A stretch of DNA of 64,000 nucleotides from Selaginella moellendorffii (taxonomy: Eukaryota; Streptophyta; Lycopodiopsida; Selaginellales; Selaginellaceae). The stretch spans positions 920,850 to 984,849 of the forward strand of contig NW_003314313.1 in the NCBI RefSeq assembly GCF_000143415.4, in the 5' to 3' direction. The notes beneath the pieces were generated by a model. It ran no database searches and was not told where the DNA came from. It worked only from the letters and a program-made list of their open reading frames with translations. The position numbers and the translations under genes are program-made. This document shows positions 11,953 to 23,420 of this stretch, piece by piece; positions within the stretch are counted from its first letter, which is position 1; every line of letters starts with the position of its first letter.

Positions 11953-12127
11953 TGTGAGAGCCAAGTGTACGGTTACGATGCCGTATACTAATATTAGCGT
12001 AGTGGGATTTTGGTAGCCGTCGGATTGGTTTCAATCTAGACCACTCGCTCCTGTATATAAGCTGGGGTTTTTGAGCTAATTGATATGCACATTTCTATAT
12101 TCCCTTTCCATATTCCAAGCACTCACA
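11953..12127 (+). repeat. 3' LTR of copy A
   Basis: 175 bp, same ends as the 5' LTR, about eight substitutions relative to it. Followed at once by GAAC, the right copy of the target duplication. Confidence 0.95.
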
Positions 12128-12131
12128 GAAC

Positions 12132-12452
12132 ATTATAGATACATAGGTAATACAACAAAATTAATATAAACTATTAAAGAAATAAAGTCAATATATGATA
12201 GAATTAATTAAAACATTAAATAATAAATAATAACATTAGACAACCTTTAATCCTATATAAATAAAAGTTCACTAGAATATACAAAACTAAGTAGCATATA
12301 CTCACGTTTCATAGAAAAAGAAATGTTATTGTTATTTCCCTACAAATACGACATTCAAGCATCAGGTTTGTAGCTAGTGTTTACACTATTTTTACAAAGA
12401 ACCAAAGCAGAAAAAACTAGACGAACGAACGGGGACTTTCCGAGCCATTGAT
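12132..12452. other. AT-rich intergenic stretch
   Basis: Right half of the AT-rich island into which copy A inserted, then the 3' flank of the UBC13-type gene. No gene seen. Confidence 0.6.
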
Positions 12453-13365
12453 TTAATTGGAGGTAGCGTAGAGTTGGGTCCACTCTCTTGCTGCAGAGGA
12501 AAGTACCAATGCATCTATCAAATTCTAACACCAAAAGAGGATTCTTGTCTCACCAGTTGCGATTGCTCCTCCTTGGTCTGTCTTCCAGTGCTTGGCGATG
12601 TTCTCGTCCAGGGGATCCTCAGGATTTGGAGCACTCAAAAGAGCTTGAATACTGTCAGACACAGAGCAAGGAGCCTAAGCATAATAACAACGGCAAGTGA
12701 TTCAGTCACCTCAAGAGCACAGTGCGAATCTGAAGAGCGGGGCTCCATTTGTCTTTCAAAATGTCTAAACAGATCCGGCCCAGCTGCAAAGACGGTGTTA
12801 AGAACAAACGCAAGCGTAGCAGTGAGTCCCACCTTGTCGATGTTCGGGTGGTAGATTTTCGTCAAGAAGCGAACCTATTGCAGTTCTTGTCAAAACAGTG
12901 AGACCTCAAGTCAGTAAGAAATAAACCAGCGAGGACAACCTTCGTACCTTTGGGGCAGCCATCGGGTATTCCTCCGGAAGAAAGAGCTCCAGCCTGAACG
13001 CGCCACCTGAGAAGAAACACAGTAGCTCAGAGGAAGAACAAAGTAACAATGAAATCTTGCCTTCATACGGTGACTGAGCGGGGCCAAGAATCATCACACT
13101 GAAGTATCGCAAATTATCTTCGGCAGGAGAAGCGCTGATACCTTCAGCTGGAAGAGAAGCACAAAACCACAAAGAAAAACATTTAGACATTCTAGGAATG
13201 GAATACGAAATGTCCCGACGCAATCGATCTCACCTGGCTCCGTCAGTAATCGCTGAGTTTCCTGCGGATCAAACGAAACATGAGCTCTCACGGGAAATTA
13301 TCGGAGCTACTACTGACCTTGATGATGCGCCGCGGGAGATTGCTGTTAGCAATGGCGCCCGCCAT
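12453..13365 (-). CDS. UBC13: UBC13-type ubiquitin-conjugating enzyme E2
   Basis: E2 enzyme of the UBC13/UBE2N (Arabidopsis UBC35/36) type, which with a UEV partner builds Lys63-linked ubiquitin chains in DNA-damage tolerance and signalling. Eight exons: 13318-13365, 13234-13261, 13147-13061, 13006-12948, 12874-12833, 12783-12710, 12651-12554 and 12490-12453. The start [16 protein letters not shown] matches the family N-terminus. The active-site region reads YHPNIDK then [19 protein letters not shown], with the catalytic cysteine in [22 protein letters not shown] follows and the protein ends [10 protein letters not shown]. The third intron (13060-13007) begins with GC instead of GT, the only donor that keeps the [11 protein letters not shown] junction. 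The gene is divergent from the EMR1-like gene with 187 bp between starts. Confidence 0.95.
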
Positions 13366-13552
13366 GGCGGCAAGATCTGGAGAGCACGGAGATGGATCGA
13401 CGGCGCCGGAGCTGATGGCGCGCAAGCGAGACGATCGCCTGTCGCGAGAATCTCTTGCCCTAGAACGCAAGCACCTCTACTTTTAGGTTGTCATCGCTAA
13501 ATTCCAATATCGACGGTCAGGATCGCTGGAGCTGAATTATTAGGGTTCTTGG
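13366..13552. promoter_or_regulatory. Shared divergent promoter region, UBC13 / EMR1-like
   Basis: Only 187 bp separate the two divergent start codons, so both 5' UTRs and promoters must lie here or overlap the opposite gene. GC-rich, with no clear TATA box on either strand, which is typical of housekeeping bidirectional promoters. Confidence 0.5.
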
Positions 13553-15070
13553 ATGAGGAGCGTTGCCCAGTGGAGGAGCCGCGCGAGATCACCTGCATTG
13601 CCGGCGCCCTGGCGATCGCGCGCTTCGGCGGTGGCGTGGGAGAGCACATCGAGCGATTCCGGGGACAAATCTGGTGAGAAATCTGGCGATGAGGAGGAAG
13701 GAGGAGGAGGAGAGGGAAATGAGGGCAAGGGGCGCAAGATTCCATACTACAGGGACGTGGAATTCCACAAGAAGGCGTGGGACAAGAGGATGAAGCGCTG
13801 GGGCGAGGCGGAGGGCGCGGGCAATTCGGTGTACACGTTTGGGAAGCCCGAGCCCGATTACACGGCGTGCCTGCTATCGGATGCGAGCAAGGAGAAGATG
13901 TACCAGATGCACAAGGAGAATCCAGAGGTGAATTCGGTGGACAAGCTCGCGGCCGAGTATCGCATCCGGAAGCAGCGCGTTCATGCCATTCTCTGGCTCA
14001 AGGAGCTCGAGAAGGAAGAGGAGGCGAGGCTTGGCCATCCTCTCGATGATAGCGTGGAGAAGTTCTACGAGAACATGTATGGGTAAGTGTTCTTCCTCTC
14101 TTCCTTTTCCTTCTCTTTCGTTTGTGGCAATGCTTGTTCTACCCCATCTCATAGTCTAGAACGTCAGTGATCTCCATTCTGATCGCATCGAGAGAGCTTT
14201 CTCTTCCTTTTTCTTCTCTTTTGTTTGTGGCAATGTGTGTTCTTGATTCTCTCATTCTTTTCCTCGTCTAGATTTCAGTGATCTTATTCCTGATGGCATC
14301 GTGAGAGTCTTCGAGTTTTTGTTCTAGGTTCCATCTAGGAGTCTAGAACTTTGTTCTTCGTTGCTCATTGATGAACGTCCTTGAATTTTTCAGGCCTGTA
14401 AGTAAGTCCTTTTTCTTCTCTTTCATTTGTGTCAACGCATCTCTCACTCGTTTCCTCGTAAATCTCATCCATCTAGGGGTCTAGAACTTCAGTGATCGCC
14501 TTCCTGATCGCATCGAGAGAGACTTCCAGTTTTGTTCTACGTCCCATCTAGGAGTCTAGAACTTTGTTCTTCATTGCTTTTACTTTCTCGCTGATGAACG
14601 TCCTTGATCTTTCAGGACTGTGCAGAAGGCACAGAAAGGCGAGAGGCACACGACGGACATCGAGATTGGTCCCGACGGCTGGGAAGGCAAGTCCCAAGAC
14701 CAGGCATTGAGAGAACAATCCGAGAAGGAGGAGCGAATTCTGGTGGAAGAATTCGAGCGGAGGATGGAGTTTAACAAAAAGCAGGCAAGATACCAGTTCT
14801 CTTCTAGCTTCCATTCTTTCTTTCGTGTAGTAACACTCAACACTGGACGGATGGCAGATTTATGGCTTCGTCAAGACTCACATCATGAGCCGGAGGCGGC
14901 CGATCGATGGCTGGAGCTACATGGTCGAAGATCTGGGCCTGGAATCCAAGAGGGGACGAAGCGGTGGAATCCGGAGTGTGACGGAGCCCGACGGTACCAG
15001 GAGAACTCTAAACGAGGAGGAAAGAATGTGGACGAAGCGTGAGAGAGTCGTGGCTAGGCGGAAACCATAG
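13553..15070 (+). CDS. EMR1/Bot1p-family mitochondrial protein
   Basis: Protein of 303 residues from exons 13553-14082, 14616-14784 and 14858-15070. The N-terminus (MRSVAQWRSRARSPALPAPW) is rich in Arg, Ser and Ala and lacks acidic residues, as in a mitochondrial presequence. An acidic, glycine-rich linker follows. The core (PYYRDVEFHKKAWDKR, EKMYQMHKENPE, AEYRIRKQRVHAILWLKELE) matches the eukaryotic mitochondrial regulator / Bot1p family, whose members include fungal small-subunit mitoribosome proteins. A mitoribosomal role here is inferred from the family. Exon 2 ends in a charged helix. The second intron begins with GC (14785-14786) after AAGCAG, the only donor that keeps frame. The first intron, 533 nt, is long for this window and contains two or three imperfect repeats of a TCTAGAAC-containing unit. 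Confidence 0.7.
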
Positions 15071-15518
15071 CTCTAGAGTTCCTCGCGGTTCCTTGGATCA
15101 TCTTCGTCAAGGTACTGTTTTTTATTCTCTTCTACTTCTGCGATTGATCGAAAGTTTGGATGTTCTTCCAGAAAATCTTTCTCTACTCCAGTGATCCTTG
15201 CGATTGATCGCGTTCTCCAGGAAAATCAAGCGGGATGTTTAGGTTTTTTCTTTAATGCGAGAAGGGTCAAGTGAAAATACTAAGAAATATTCCAGGGCTT
15301 AAATAAGAGATCCCTTGGCTATGGCCAATGGTCAGCGAGAGAAAAGAATCCCTAGCGCGCAGAGAAAGGTCGTTGGCTGCGCTTTTTAAGCGCCCCGGGA
15401 GGCCACGCAGCTCTTCTTGACCCATCGATTCGATCGATCACAGGTATTTCCTCGTTTTCCTGGCCGCATTGCGCTGTAGCTGAGGTCCACTCTCCTCTCC
15501 AGGCAGGCGATCGATCTC
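15071..15518. other. Intergenic, EMR1-like 3' end to FNR start
   Basis: About 450 bp holding the 3' UTR of the EMR1-like gene and the promoter and 5' leader of FNR. A short repeat of GCGATTGATCG occurs near 15140 and 15200. No gene seen. Confidence 0.5.
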
Positions 15519-16912
15519 ATGGCGCTGCATGCAGTGGGACATTGCTTCCAGGTATCCATCGATTCTCTCTCGAAATCTCTCGAAAATTTCTCACGATCGA
15601 TGATTCTCTAGGGGACCGTGCTAGCGCCTGCTCATGGGGCCAATTTGCGCTCTTCGTCGCCATGCGTCAGCGTCAAGGTGAGAAATCAATCCATCGGGCA
15701 TGATGAGCGCTATAGAACTCTTGTCTCTTTGCTTGTTCTCGAACAGATGCCTGCCGCGGCTCAAGGATTCTCTCTGGATCTTCATGCTGCGGCATACTTT
15801 GGTGAATCCAGGAAAGCTGCGAGGAGAGATTTCTTTCGAGTGAATGCCAAGGTTGCTACTACCGCTGCTCCAAATCTTGACACCGCCAGCGACCCTCCAT
15901 TGAATCTGTTCAAGCCCAAAACTCCATACACCGCGACCATCAAGTCAGTGGAGAGGATTGTTGGCGACAAAGCTCCTGGCGAGACCTGTCACATTGTGAT
16001 CGATCACGGTGGAAACGTTCCTTACTGGGAAGGCCAGAGTTACGGTGTCATTCCTCCGGTAAGTTCCAGCTCTCTTTTCTCTCCTGTTCGCTATCCAGGA
16101 TTTTCTTTTTCTTGTTCTGAGTTTGATGACTACTCAGGGTGAGAATCCCAAGAAGCCTGGAACTCCGAATGCCGTGCGTTTGTACTCCATCGCGTCGACG
16201 AGATATGGTGACGACTTCGATGGTAAAACAGCGAGCCTTTGCGTGAGAAGAGCAGTCTACTGGGATCCAGAGACGGGGAAGGAAGATCCTGCAAAAAAGG
16301 GAGTTTGCAGCAACTTTCTCTGTGACAGAAAACCCGGAGACAAGGTCCAGATCACAGGCAAGCTTTTCCTATACAGTTTTTGTCTAGTTTCTTCTCTCAC
16401 ATCCAGTGTCTACAGGGCCTTCGGGGAAGATCATGCTACTACCAGAAAGCAACCCCAAGGCAGCACACATTATGATCGCCACTGGCACTGGTATCGCACC
16501 ATTCAGGGGCTACTTGCGAAGGATGTTCATGGAGGACGTGAGCTTCAAGTTCGGCGGCTTGGCGTGGCTCTTCCTGGGCGTTGCCAACCGTGACAGCCTC
16601 CTCTACCACGACGAGTTCGAAGGCTATCTCAAGGAGTACCCGGACAACTTTAGATACGACATCGCGTTGAGCCGAGAGCAGAACAACAAGCGGGGCGGGA
16701 AGATGTACGTCCAGGACAAGATCGAGGAGTACAGCGAGGAAGTTTTCAAGCTTTTGGACGAGGGAGCGCACATATACTTCTGCGGCTTGAAGGGGATGAT
16801 GCCGGGCATCCAGGACACGCTCAAGAGAGTCGCCGAGGAGCGAGGAGAGTCTTGGGAAGAGAAGCTGTCGATGCTCAAGAAGAAGAAGCAGTGGCACGTC
16901 GAAGTCTACTGA
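15519..16912 (+). CDS. RFNR: Root-type ferredoxin-NADP+ reductase, plastid
   Basis: Flavoenzyme that, in its root-type form, passes electrons from NADPH to ferredoxin in non-green plastids to support nitrite reduction and other reactions. Exons: 15519-15551, 15612-15677, 15747-16058, 16138-16357 and 16416-16912, giving 375 residues. The first about 60 residues are a Ser/Ala-rich transit peptide spread over two tiny exons. The FAD domain shows [12 protein letters not shown] and RLYSIAS; the NADP domain shows [25 protein letters not shown] and [11 protein letters not shown]; the C-terminus is the invariant type WHVEVY. The spelling [17 protein letters not shown] and VQDKIEEYS fit root-type rather than leaf-type enzymes. 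The fourth intron has a GC donor (16358-16359). A decayed piece of exon 4 plus the 3' UTR lies 1 kb downstream at 17930-18180. Confidence 0.95.
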
Positions 16913-17174
16913 AAGATGATCGAAGAGAGAGAGAGAGAGAGGCATTCTCTTTTGGTTTTAATCCTTTTTGCCATTGTTTTGTAACAAGGCAGGAGAATTG
17001 TCCTCCTGCGCAACCCGAAAGCAAAAAAAATAAAGCAAAACTTTTGCTCACCGATTTGAATGAGAATATTCTGATATATTCTGTATATGAGGTGGCAAAT
17101 ATATACATGTTTTGGTGTTGCGGTTGACGATTTTGCCCAAGGTGATGGAGCTCAAGGTGATGGTGGCGAAAGGG
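16913..17174. other. FNR 3' flank
   Basis: 3' UTR of FNR with a GA run at 16925-16941 and a likely polyadenylation area around 17025-17035 (AAAAAAAATAAAGC). No gene seen. Confidence 0.5.
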
Positions 17175-17840
17175 TGGAAAGAAAAATTGAATGGGAAGAG
17201 AGTATTCCCGTCACGAGAATACAGGAGTAAGTAGCTAGAGACGCACGACACTCTTGTGTATTGATAAGATTGTTTTCTTGCATTACACAGGGTAAACGTC
17301 CCCAGAAGTCTGGCCAGGCCTTGCGACTTACAGGCGCATAGACGAAACGCACAGGAAGGTGAACTATCGAACCAGCAACACAGCCAACGAGAGATGGAAG
17401 CCTGAAGAGACGCAACTCTTCTACAAGGTGAGTTTTCTCTCTTATCAAGTTGTTTTTTTTTCTTGCCGGCTGTTGAGCAGTTTGGGACTGATTTTATCTC
17501 ATCCAGCGACTGATACCCTGGCAAGTCAGAAGAACAAGTACAAACGAGAAGGACGGCATCCAACAAGAAAGAGGTGAATCTGTTTTAGCTCGTGCTGAGT
17601 TTTTCGTTTGCAGCTTTGAAGCAGCACCTTTTGGAAGATGTGCTGAAAGATATTGCAGAGTTTGCCTTTATGTGGGATGTTAACAGTAACGAGGTGGGAT
17701 AGCTTTGCACTCAAGTTTTTGGATCGAATCTATGTGTGTGATGTGTGCCAGGGAGAAGTGAGTGTTTGTGATCCAGCACCAAACTTGGAGAAGAGCATGA
17801 AGATCACGAAGAGCTCCAGGAATACAAACGCTAAGAACAT
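17175..17840 (+). pseudogene. BDP1 (TFIIIB B'') fragment
   Basis: Plus-strand copy of the middle and 3' part of the BDP1-like gene at 39.3-41.0 kb. It retains recognisable exon pieces in order: a GKRVFPSREYR-type region at the DNA level (17190-17225), the SANT-domain start (NERWKPEETQLFYK, around 17385-17430), a KNKYKREGRHP segment (17527-17570) and the acidic tail exons (17610-17830). Introns are kept, so it arose by DNA duplication and not from an mRNA. A deletion inside the first pieces, frame breaks and loss of the 5' half make it non-functional. The SANT exon here still reads LFYK where the other copy has a stop. Confidence 0.75.
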
Positions 17841-17929
17841 AACTATTGTGCATCGGATGGCAACTGTAAGTAGATGGCTTTCTAGTTTTTTGAGCGGATA
17901 CAGAAAGCTTAAAGGTTATAGTGGTGGAA

Positions 17930-18180
17930 GTGTAACTTTCCTGTACTCCGCCGCGACGAGATATGGTGTGGTAAAACAGCGAGCCAGAAGAGCAGTCCTC
18001 TGGGATCCAAAGACGGGGAAGGAATATCCGGCAAAATTGAAGCTTGCGGCAACTTTCTCTGTTGGAGACGAGGAAAGTTCTCAAGCGGCTTGAAGACATT
18101 CTCTTTTGGTTTCAATCCTTGTTTTGTAACAGGTTGTCCTCCTGCGCGACCCGAAAGAAAAAGAAAACAGCAAGCTTTTG
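17930..18180 (+). pseudogene. FNR exon 4 plus 3' UTR fragment
   Basis: Decayed copy of FNR. LYSAATRYG, RRAVLWDPKTGKEYPAK and the following ATFSV correspond to the FNR exon 4 stretch [27 protein letters not shown] and SNFLC. An internal deletion removes the [11 protein letters not shown] part. It then jumps straight to sequence matching the FNR 3' UTR (CATTCTCTTTTGGTTT, TTGTCCTCCTGCGC). Exon 5 is absent. It abuts the BDP1 fragment in the same orientation and ends seven bases before the DIM1 stop codon. Confidence 0.8.
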
Positions 18181-18186
18181 CTTCGC

Positions 18187-19333
<1,147 letters not shown>

Positions 19334-19417
19334 CTAAGCCCTAAGCCCTAACTCTTTTAGGGCTCTTTAAGTATTCGGCATTTTGAATAAGTATATTCTG
19401 TTAAGGTTACTCATTAG

Positions 19418-19556
19418 GCGGCTCCAAAGAGGAAGTTTTTGCAAAGGGATTACAAGAAAGGACCTTTCTTCCAGTCGGAAAATGAGCTGATTTACAAGAC
19501 GGACTTTTCAGAGCCGACTGGTGAGGACAAGCCAGACAAGAGGTTGCCCAAGGAAG
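19418..19556 (+). pseudogene. MFAP1-like C-terminal fragment
   Basis: About 140 bp nearly identical in DNA to the first exon of the intact gene at 28779-29023 ([17 protein letters not shown], then FSEPTGEDK), starting within the exon. The start codon region is lost, the frame ends in divergent sequence after the LPKE position, and the second exon is absent. It lies 97 bp upstream of the DIM1 start in divergent orientation, mirroring the arrangement at 28.3-29.2 kb. Confidence 0.85.
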
Positions 19557-20224
19557 TTTGGTCTTTAAGATTAGCTTTTTGATCAAAACCAAGAAGGTTG
19601 TTAGGTGAGTTTTCACAGAAAAGCTTAAATAGGACATTTTTCCTTACCTTTCTTTACAGAGCTTACTTGAAGCTGCAAAAAAGGAGTGTATCCAAGCATG
19701 AAATTAAAAAGAAACTTGTGTAGCATTTCATGTGATGGTCAGTAATGTACCATATAACCTGCCTGTACTAGAGGGCTTCAAAATTCAAAGTGCAGCTTAG
19801 AGAGCCAGAAATGCTGCCATACGGGATTGTCATTTTTGGATGAGGTATAAAAAAATTCTCTGTAAAAGAAATAGTTTTACTTACAACTATACATGCAGCT
19901 AGAGGAGCTGTTTAGAGCAACAATACAAGTCACTAGACAATCTACTCACACAAGAGCCAAGATCCAGGAGGTATAGTTGAAGATTCTATTGTGGTTTTTA
20001 TTTTCATTTGAACGTGTAGAACACAGCCTTGGCACAAAGTACCAATGGTGCTAAGCAAAGAGTAAAGAGAAAGGTTGCCACTCAACATACCTGTCCCAAG
20101 GTATTACAATTAAAAGCAATTAAACTTACCTTTCTTATAGCATATATACATGGCTCTTAGCTAGATATTCCCAAAAATGAGGATTAATCTAAACATGAAG
20201 AACAAGAGCAGCCTGAAACTAAGA
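19557..20224. other. Low-coding AT-rich stretch
   Basis: No gene or recognisable element seen. It marks the transition from the gene cluster to repeat-rich DNA. Confidence 0.5.
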
Positions 20225-21500
20225 GTAGACCAACAGTCCTGAAGTAAAAGCAAGTGAAGTCTAGAAAGGTGACAAATGTATGAACATGGACCAATGCACA
20301 ACTTTGTGAAGCCATGGTGGTCAGCTATTAGAGAGGAAGGTTGGGATACCTCATTCCACACTAAATGCTTGGGTGGCTAAGAAGAGGAAGGATATGAGAC
20401 ATAGTCCATCTTTACATTTGAAAAAGAGATATTTATTGTTGTGTTGAAAGTTTCAGCAGAAGTTGGCTACCCTATGATGTAAAGTGAGCTCAAAGATGCA
20501 ATTGCAAGCATTGTATCAGCAAGAGATATCACCTAGAATCCTGGTCATAAATGGTGTTTGACTGTTCATGAAGAGCATCCAAATATAAAACTCAAGACTA
20601 CTCAGCCTTTGGAACTACAACAAGCTAAGAGTTTATGTCAACAGGTTGTTCAATGCTTCTATGATCAACTTGAAGCTACATACCTTGTGAACAAATACAA
20701 AGCCAGCAACATTTGGAATGTCGACAAGATTGGTGTTTGTGCTAGTCAAAATAGATGTGCCAAAGTCCTAGCAACAAGTGGAATGCAGAGTTTGTTTCAA
20801 GCAACATTTCACATATCACTATTCTAATTGTTGTGAATATGGAGAGAGTATCATTATTTAGTTTCCATATCTTTCAAGAGGAGTGCCACATGCAAAATTA
20901 GATATCTAGCTGTGAACTTGGGAGTGATATTTGCAATAACTCCAAACGTCTGGATGCTAAATGAGTTGTGGTCTCAATGGCTTCACCACTTTGTAAAACA
21001 CATGCAAGCTACTCAAGTGAAAACAAATATGCTCTTATCATTGACAATCACACCTTTTATTGCTCTTTACACCTCATAGCTAAAGATCTTATCCTCCTAC
21101 TAGCACACTCATCATATAAGTTACAACCATTGGATGTGGGCTACTTTGGCCTATTCAAAATTTACTTTCAATAAGCTATTCACAAGTTCATGTATAGAAC
21201 AGTGGGAGCACAAGCATCAAAAAAGGATCTCGCAATGCTGTCTAGCAAGGCAATGGTTTTAGCTCTATCACTTGAAAACATCAAAGCCAGGTTTAGAGCA
21301 ACAGGGAAATAGCCACTGAATAAGGAGGTAATGAACTCTCACTCTGGTCCAAGTATTCTACACTCAACAAACTTGGATGACTTTGATGCTATAGATGCAA
21401 TTCTACAATTACATTACAATGTTAGTAAAGAAGAAGAGACTAAAGAAATAGCAATAAAGGAAGTACCTACTATACAGGATCAAGAGTTTGCATAAGAAAC
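20225..21500 (+). mobile_element. Pogo-like DNA transposon, decayed transposase
   Basis: Plus-strand frames broken by stops carry, in order, the parts of a pogo/CENP-B-type transposase. They are a helix-turn-helix (KVGIPHSTLNAWVAKKRKD, about 20325-20395); a CENP-B-like second DNA-binding part (NPGHKW then HPNIKLKTTQPLEL, about 20535-20620); and the DDE domain with the first acid in NIWNVDKIGV (about 20710-20740), the second in LIIDNHTF (about 21030-21055) and LQPLD (about 21125-21140). Each catalytic position is visible, but the frame is broken at several points and inverted ends were not identified. Confidence 0.75.
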
Positions 21501-22680
21501 ACTAGTGGTTCTAATTTCAACAATGCTAACACCATCAACTTCAACAAATAATGATCAACAAGAAAGTGTGTCGCAACCATCAACTCTAGCAAATGGTGGT
21601 GAATAGGCAAGAGTGTCATGGTTAGCAACCTTCTTGTGCCACCATCATTAGTTCCACTTTCTAAACCAAATATTGTGTTACAAGTATTAGTAAGATTCTA
21701 GCTTCCATTACCAACTCTCAAAGCACAACAATTTGTTGTTTAGTTTTCTTTTGTCTTTGTGGTGGATGAAGCTCATCTTGCATCTCATAGAGCATTCTTC
21801 AACTCTGCATTAATTCATCATGCTTTTGGAATTGGTGAAGTCTGTGATTACATTGAAGCACATAAAAACCTCAAGAACTGGCAGTATAGACTATCCACAT
21901 CCTTATGTAGTTCATGCAACTTATCAACCTCATCCCTATTATGACACTAGAGCCTACAAACATATAAACCACTTGCCATAAGAAGGCAAAAAGGTAATGG
22001 CTTACCCTTAGTCATGAAACCATGTAGCAATCATCTCATAACTGGCTCTCATTCTTGCCAATATAGCATGGAATTAGTGTTGAGGACGCATCAGAGGAAC
22101 TGCTTCTTATTAAGCTATTTGAACTCCTTATGGTCTCCTAGGATTTCTAAGCAGTCCTCATCTTCTTGTGTTAACAAACCATAGTTTCCAAGAATTTTGT
22201 GCTTAAGCCAATGTACATGTGCCATGAGGTCAAGATCATTTGCTATTGCAAGCTGCATCTTCTATAAATCCTATTTCTTGGGAATTAATGATATTGTTAA
22301 TAGCCTCAATTTGCATGACCAGCTCCAACTCATTGTTGTAAGCCATGGTAGCATCTATCCATGCACTTGCTTCAACTCAAAACCACATGAATCAACAATA
22401 TTATACATTGAGCACATGTTCCACAACTAGACCACTTACACTAAAGTTGTTATTGAGTAAAACATTTTTGCTAGTGGGAGTGGTGTTTAGCAGTCCTTGT
22501 TGCCAAAAGGTGGTGGTCTCTTTGTAAGATCTTCTGACCCAAAACTGTCATCACTGGCCAAGACCACCATAGGCCATGTTGCAAGTGTAAAATGTGCCTT
22601 TAGTGAGGACTTGGGTGAGGAAAGAAAGAGAGACTTACTAACACTAACTTTTGGAAATGGGAATTTTTGAGATAAGGAAG
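21501..22680. other. AT-rich repeat-like DNA
   Basis: Short open frames only, none with a recognisable domain. Probably the decayed 3' part of the transposon and other old repeats. Confidence 0.4.
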
Positions 22681-23420
22681 TGTTGTGAATGTGATTGCAA
22701 GTATTGAAAGTTACCTATTGGTAGGTCCTTTTAGATATTCTTTCCTTACTACCATGATAGCAAGAGGTTAGTATTGCTAAACCCTTTATTAATTTCCACT
22801 TAAGTTAGTTGAGAAACTGGTCTTTGCATATGCACTTGGTCAAATGAGCATAAGGACAGAATTCCTAAGTGCTATTAGTCAAGTATATTTGACCTAGTTA
22901 GAAAAACTCATTTATTCACTAGTGTTGGGTCCCTTAATATTTACTAGATGATAGTTTACCATATTCAATATCATGCCCCATATATTTGTCCTGTTCAATT
23001 TCATTGGCTATTTATAGAAAGTGTCTAAATTTGCTAATTTGGCATATCAATGGAATGAGATTATCTTGAACATAATGGTGTTGGTTCCGTATCTAAATTC
23101 ATAGTCTAGAGTCATTCTATATTTAGTAAATTTTCATAACTATCCTAGAGGCTAACTTCTAAGACTAAAACTGGGGTGAAAGCCCAAAGTGTGCATTCTT
23201 CAAGAGGAGGGGGGAAGGAGCTATAGAGGGTTCTAAATATATAGTAGGGATAGTGGTAGGTTGGGTATAATTCACCAACTGAAGGTATAATTTTAGCTCC
23301 CATTTGTGTGCCTATCTTTATTTTGCATTTGGCTTGGGTTAAAGCTTAAATTCCATACCATGTTAATTAGTAAAGTACTTATATCCTACCTTATTGTACC
23401 AATGGTTCACTCAGCAAATT
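22681..23420 (-). repeat. Inverted, decayed chromovirus-type LTR relic
   Basis: Read on the minus strand this resembles the LTRs at 45559-46474 and 51987-52914. Shared blocks include the terminal ACATTCGCGACA-like end (here at about 22683-22695), the segment reading GAGCATAAGGACAGAATTCCTA on the plus strand, the block AGTGTCTAAATTTGC, and a GGGGTGAAAGCCCAAAG block near 23175. Similarity fades by about 23420. It is probably a solo or fragmentary old LTR in the opposite orientation to the chromovirus LTRs. Confidence 0.65.

Larger units (their letters stand above)
7155..12127 (+). mobile_element. Ty3-type LTR retrotransposon, copy A (nearly intact)
   Basis: Complete element of 4973 bp with 175-bp LTRs (7155-7329, 11953-12127) that begin TGTGAG and end CTCACA. 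It is flanked by a 4-bp target duplication GAAC (7151-7154 and 12128-12131). Domain order is gag, protease, reverse transcriptase, RNase H, integrase, which is the Ty3 order; no chromodomain follows the integrase. A polypurine tract lies directly before the 3' LTR. The LTRs differ at about eight of 175 positions, so the insertion is not very recent. Only two stops (TGA 9209-9211, TAG 10124-10126) interrupt pol. A second copy lies at 53430-58360. Confidence 0.95.

Noticed and set aside
16439-16945. Minus-strand open frame of 168 codons
   Set aside because: It lies exactly antisense to the last FNR exon; the long opening is a by-product of GC-rich codon use.
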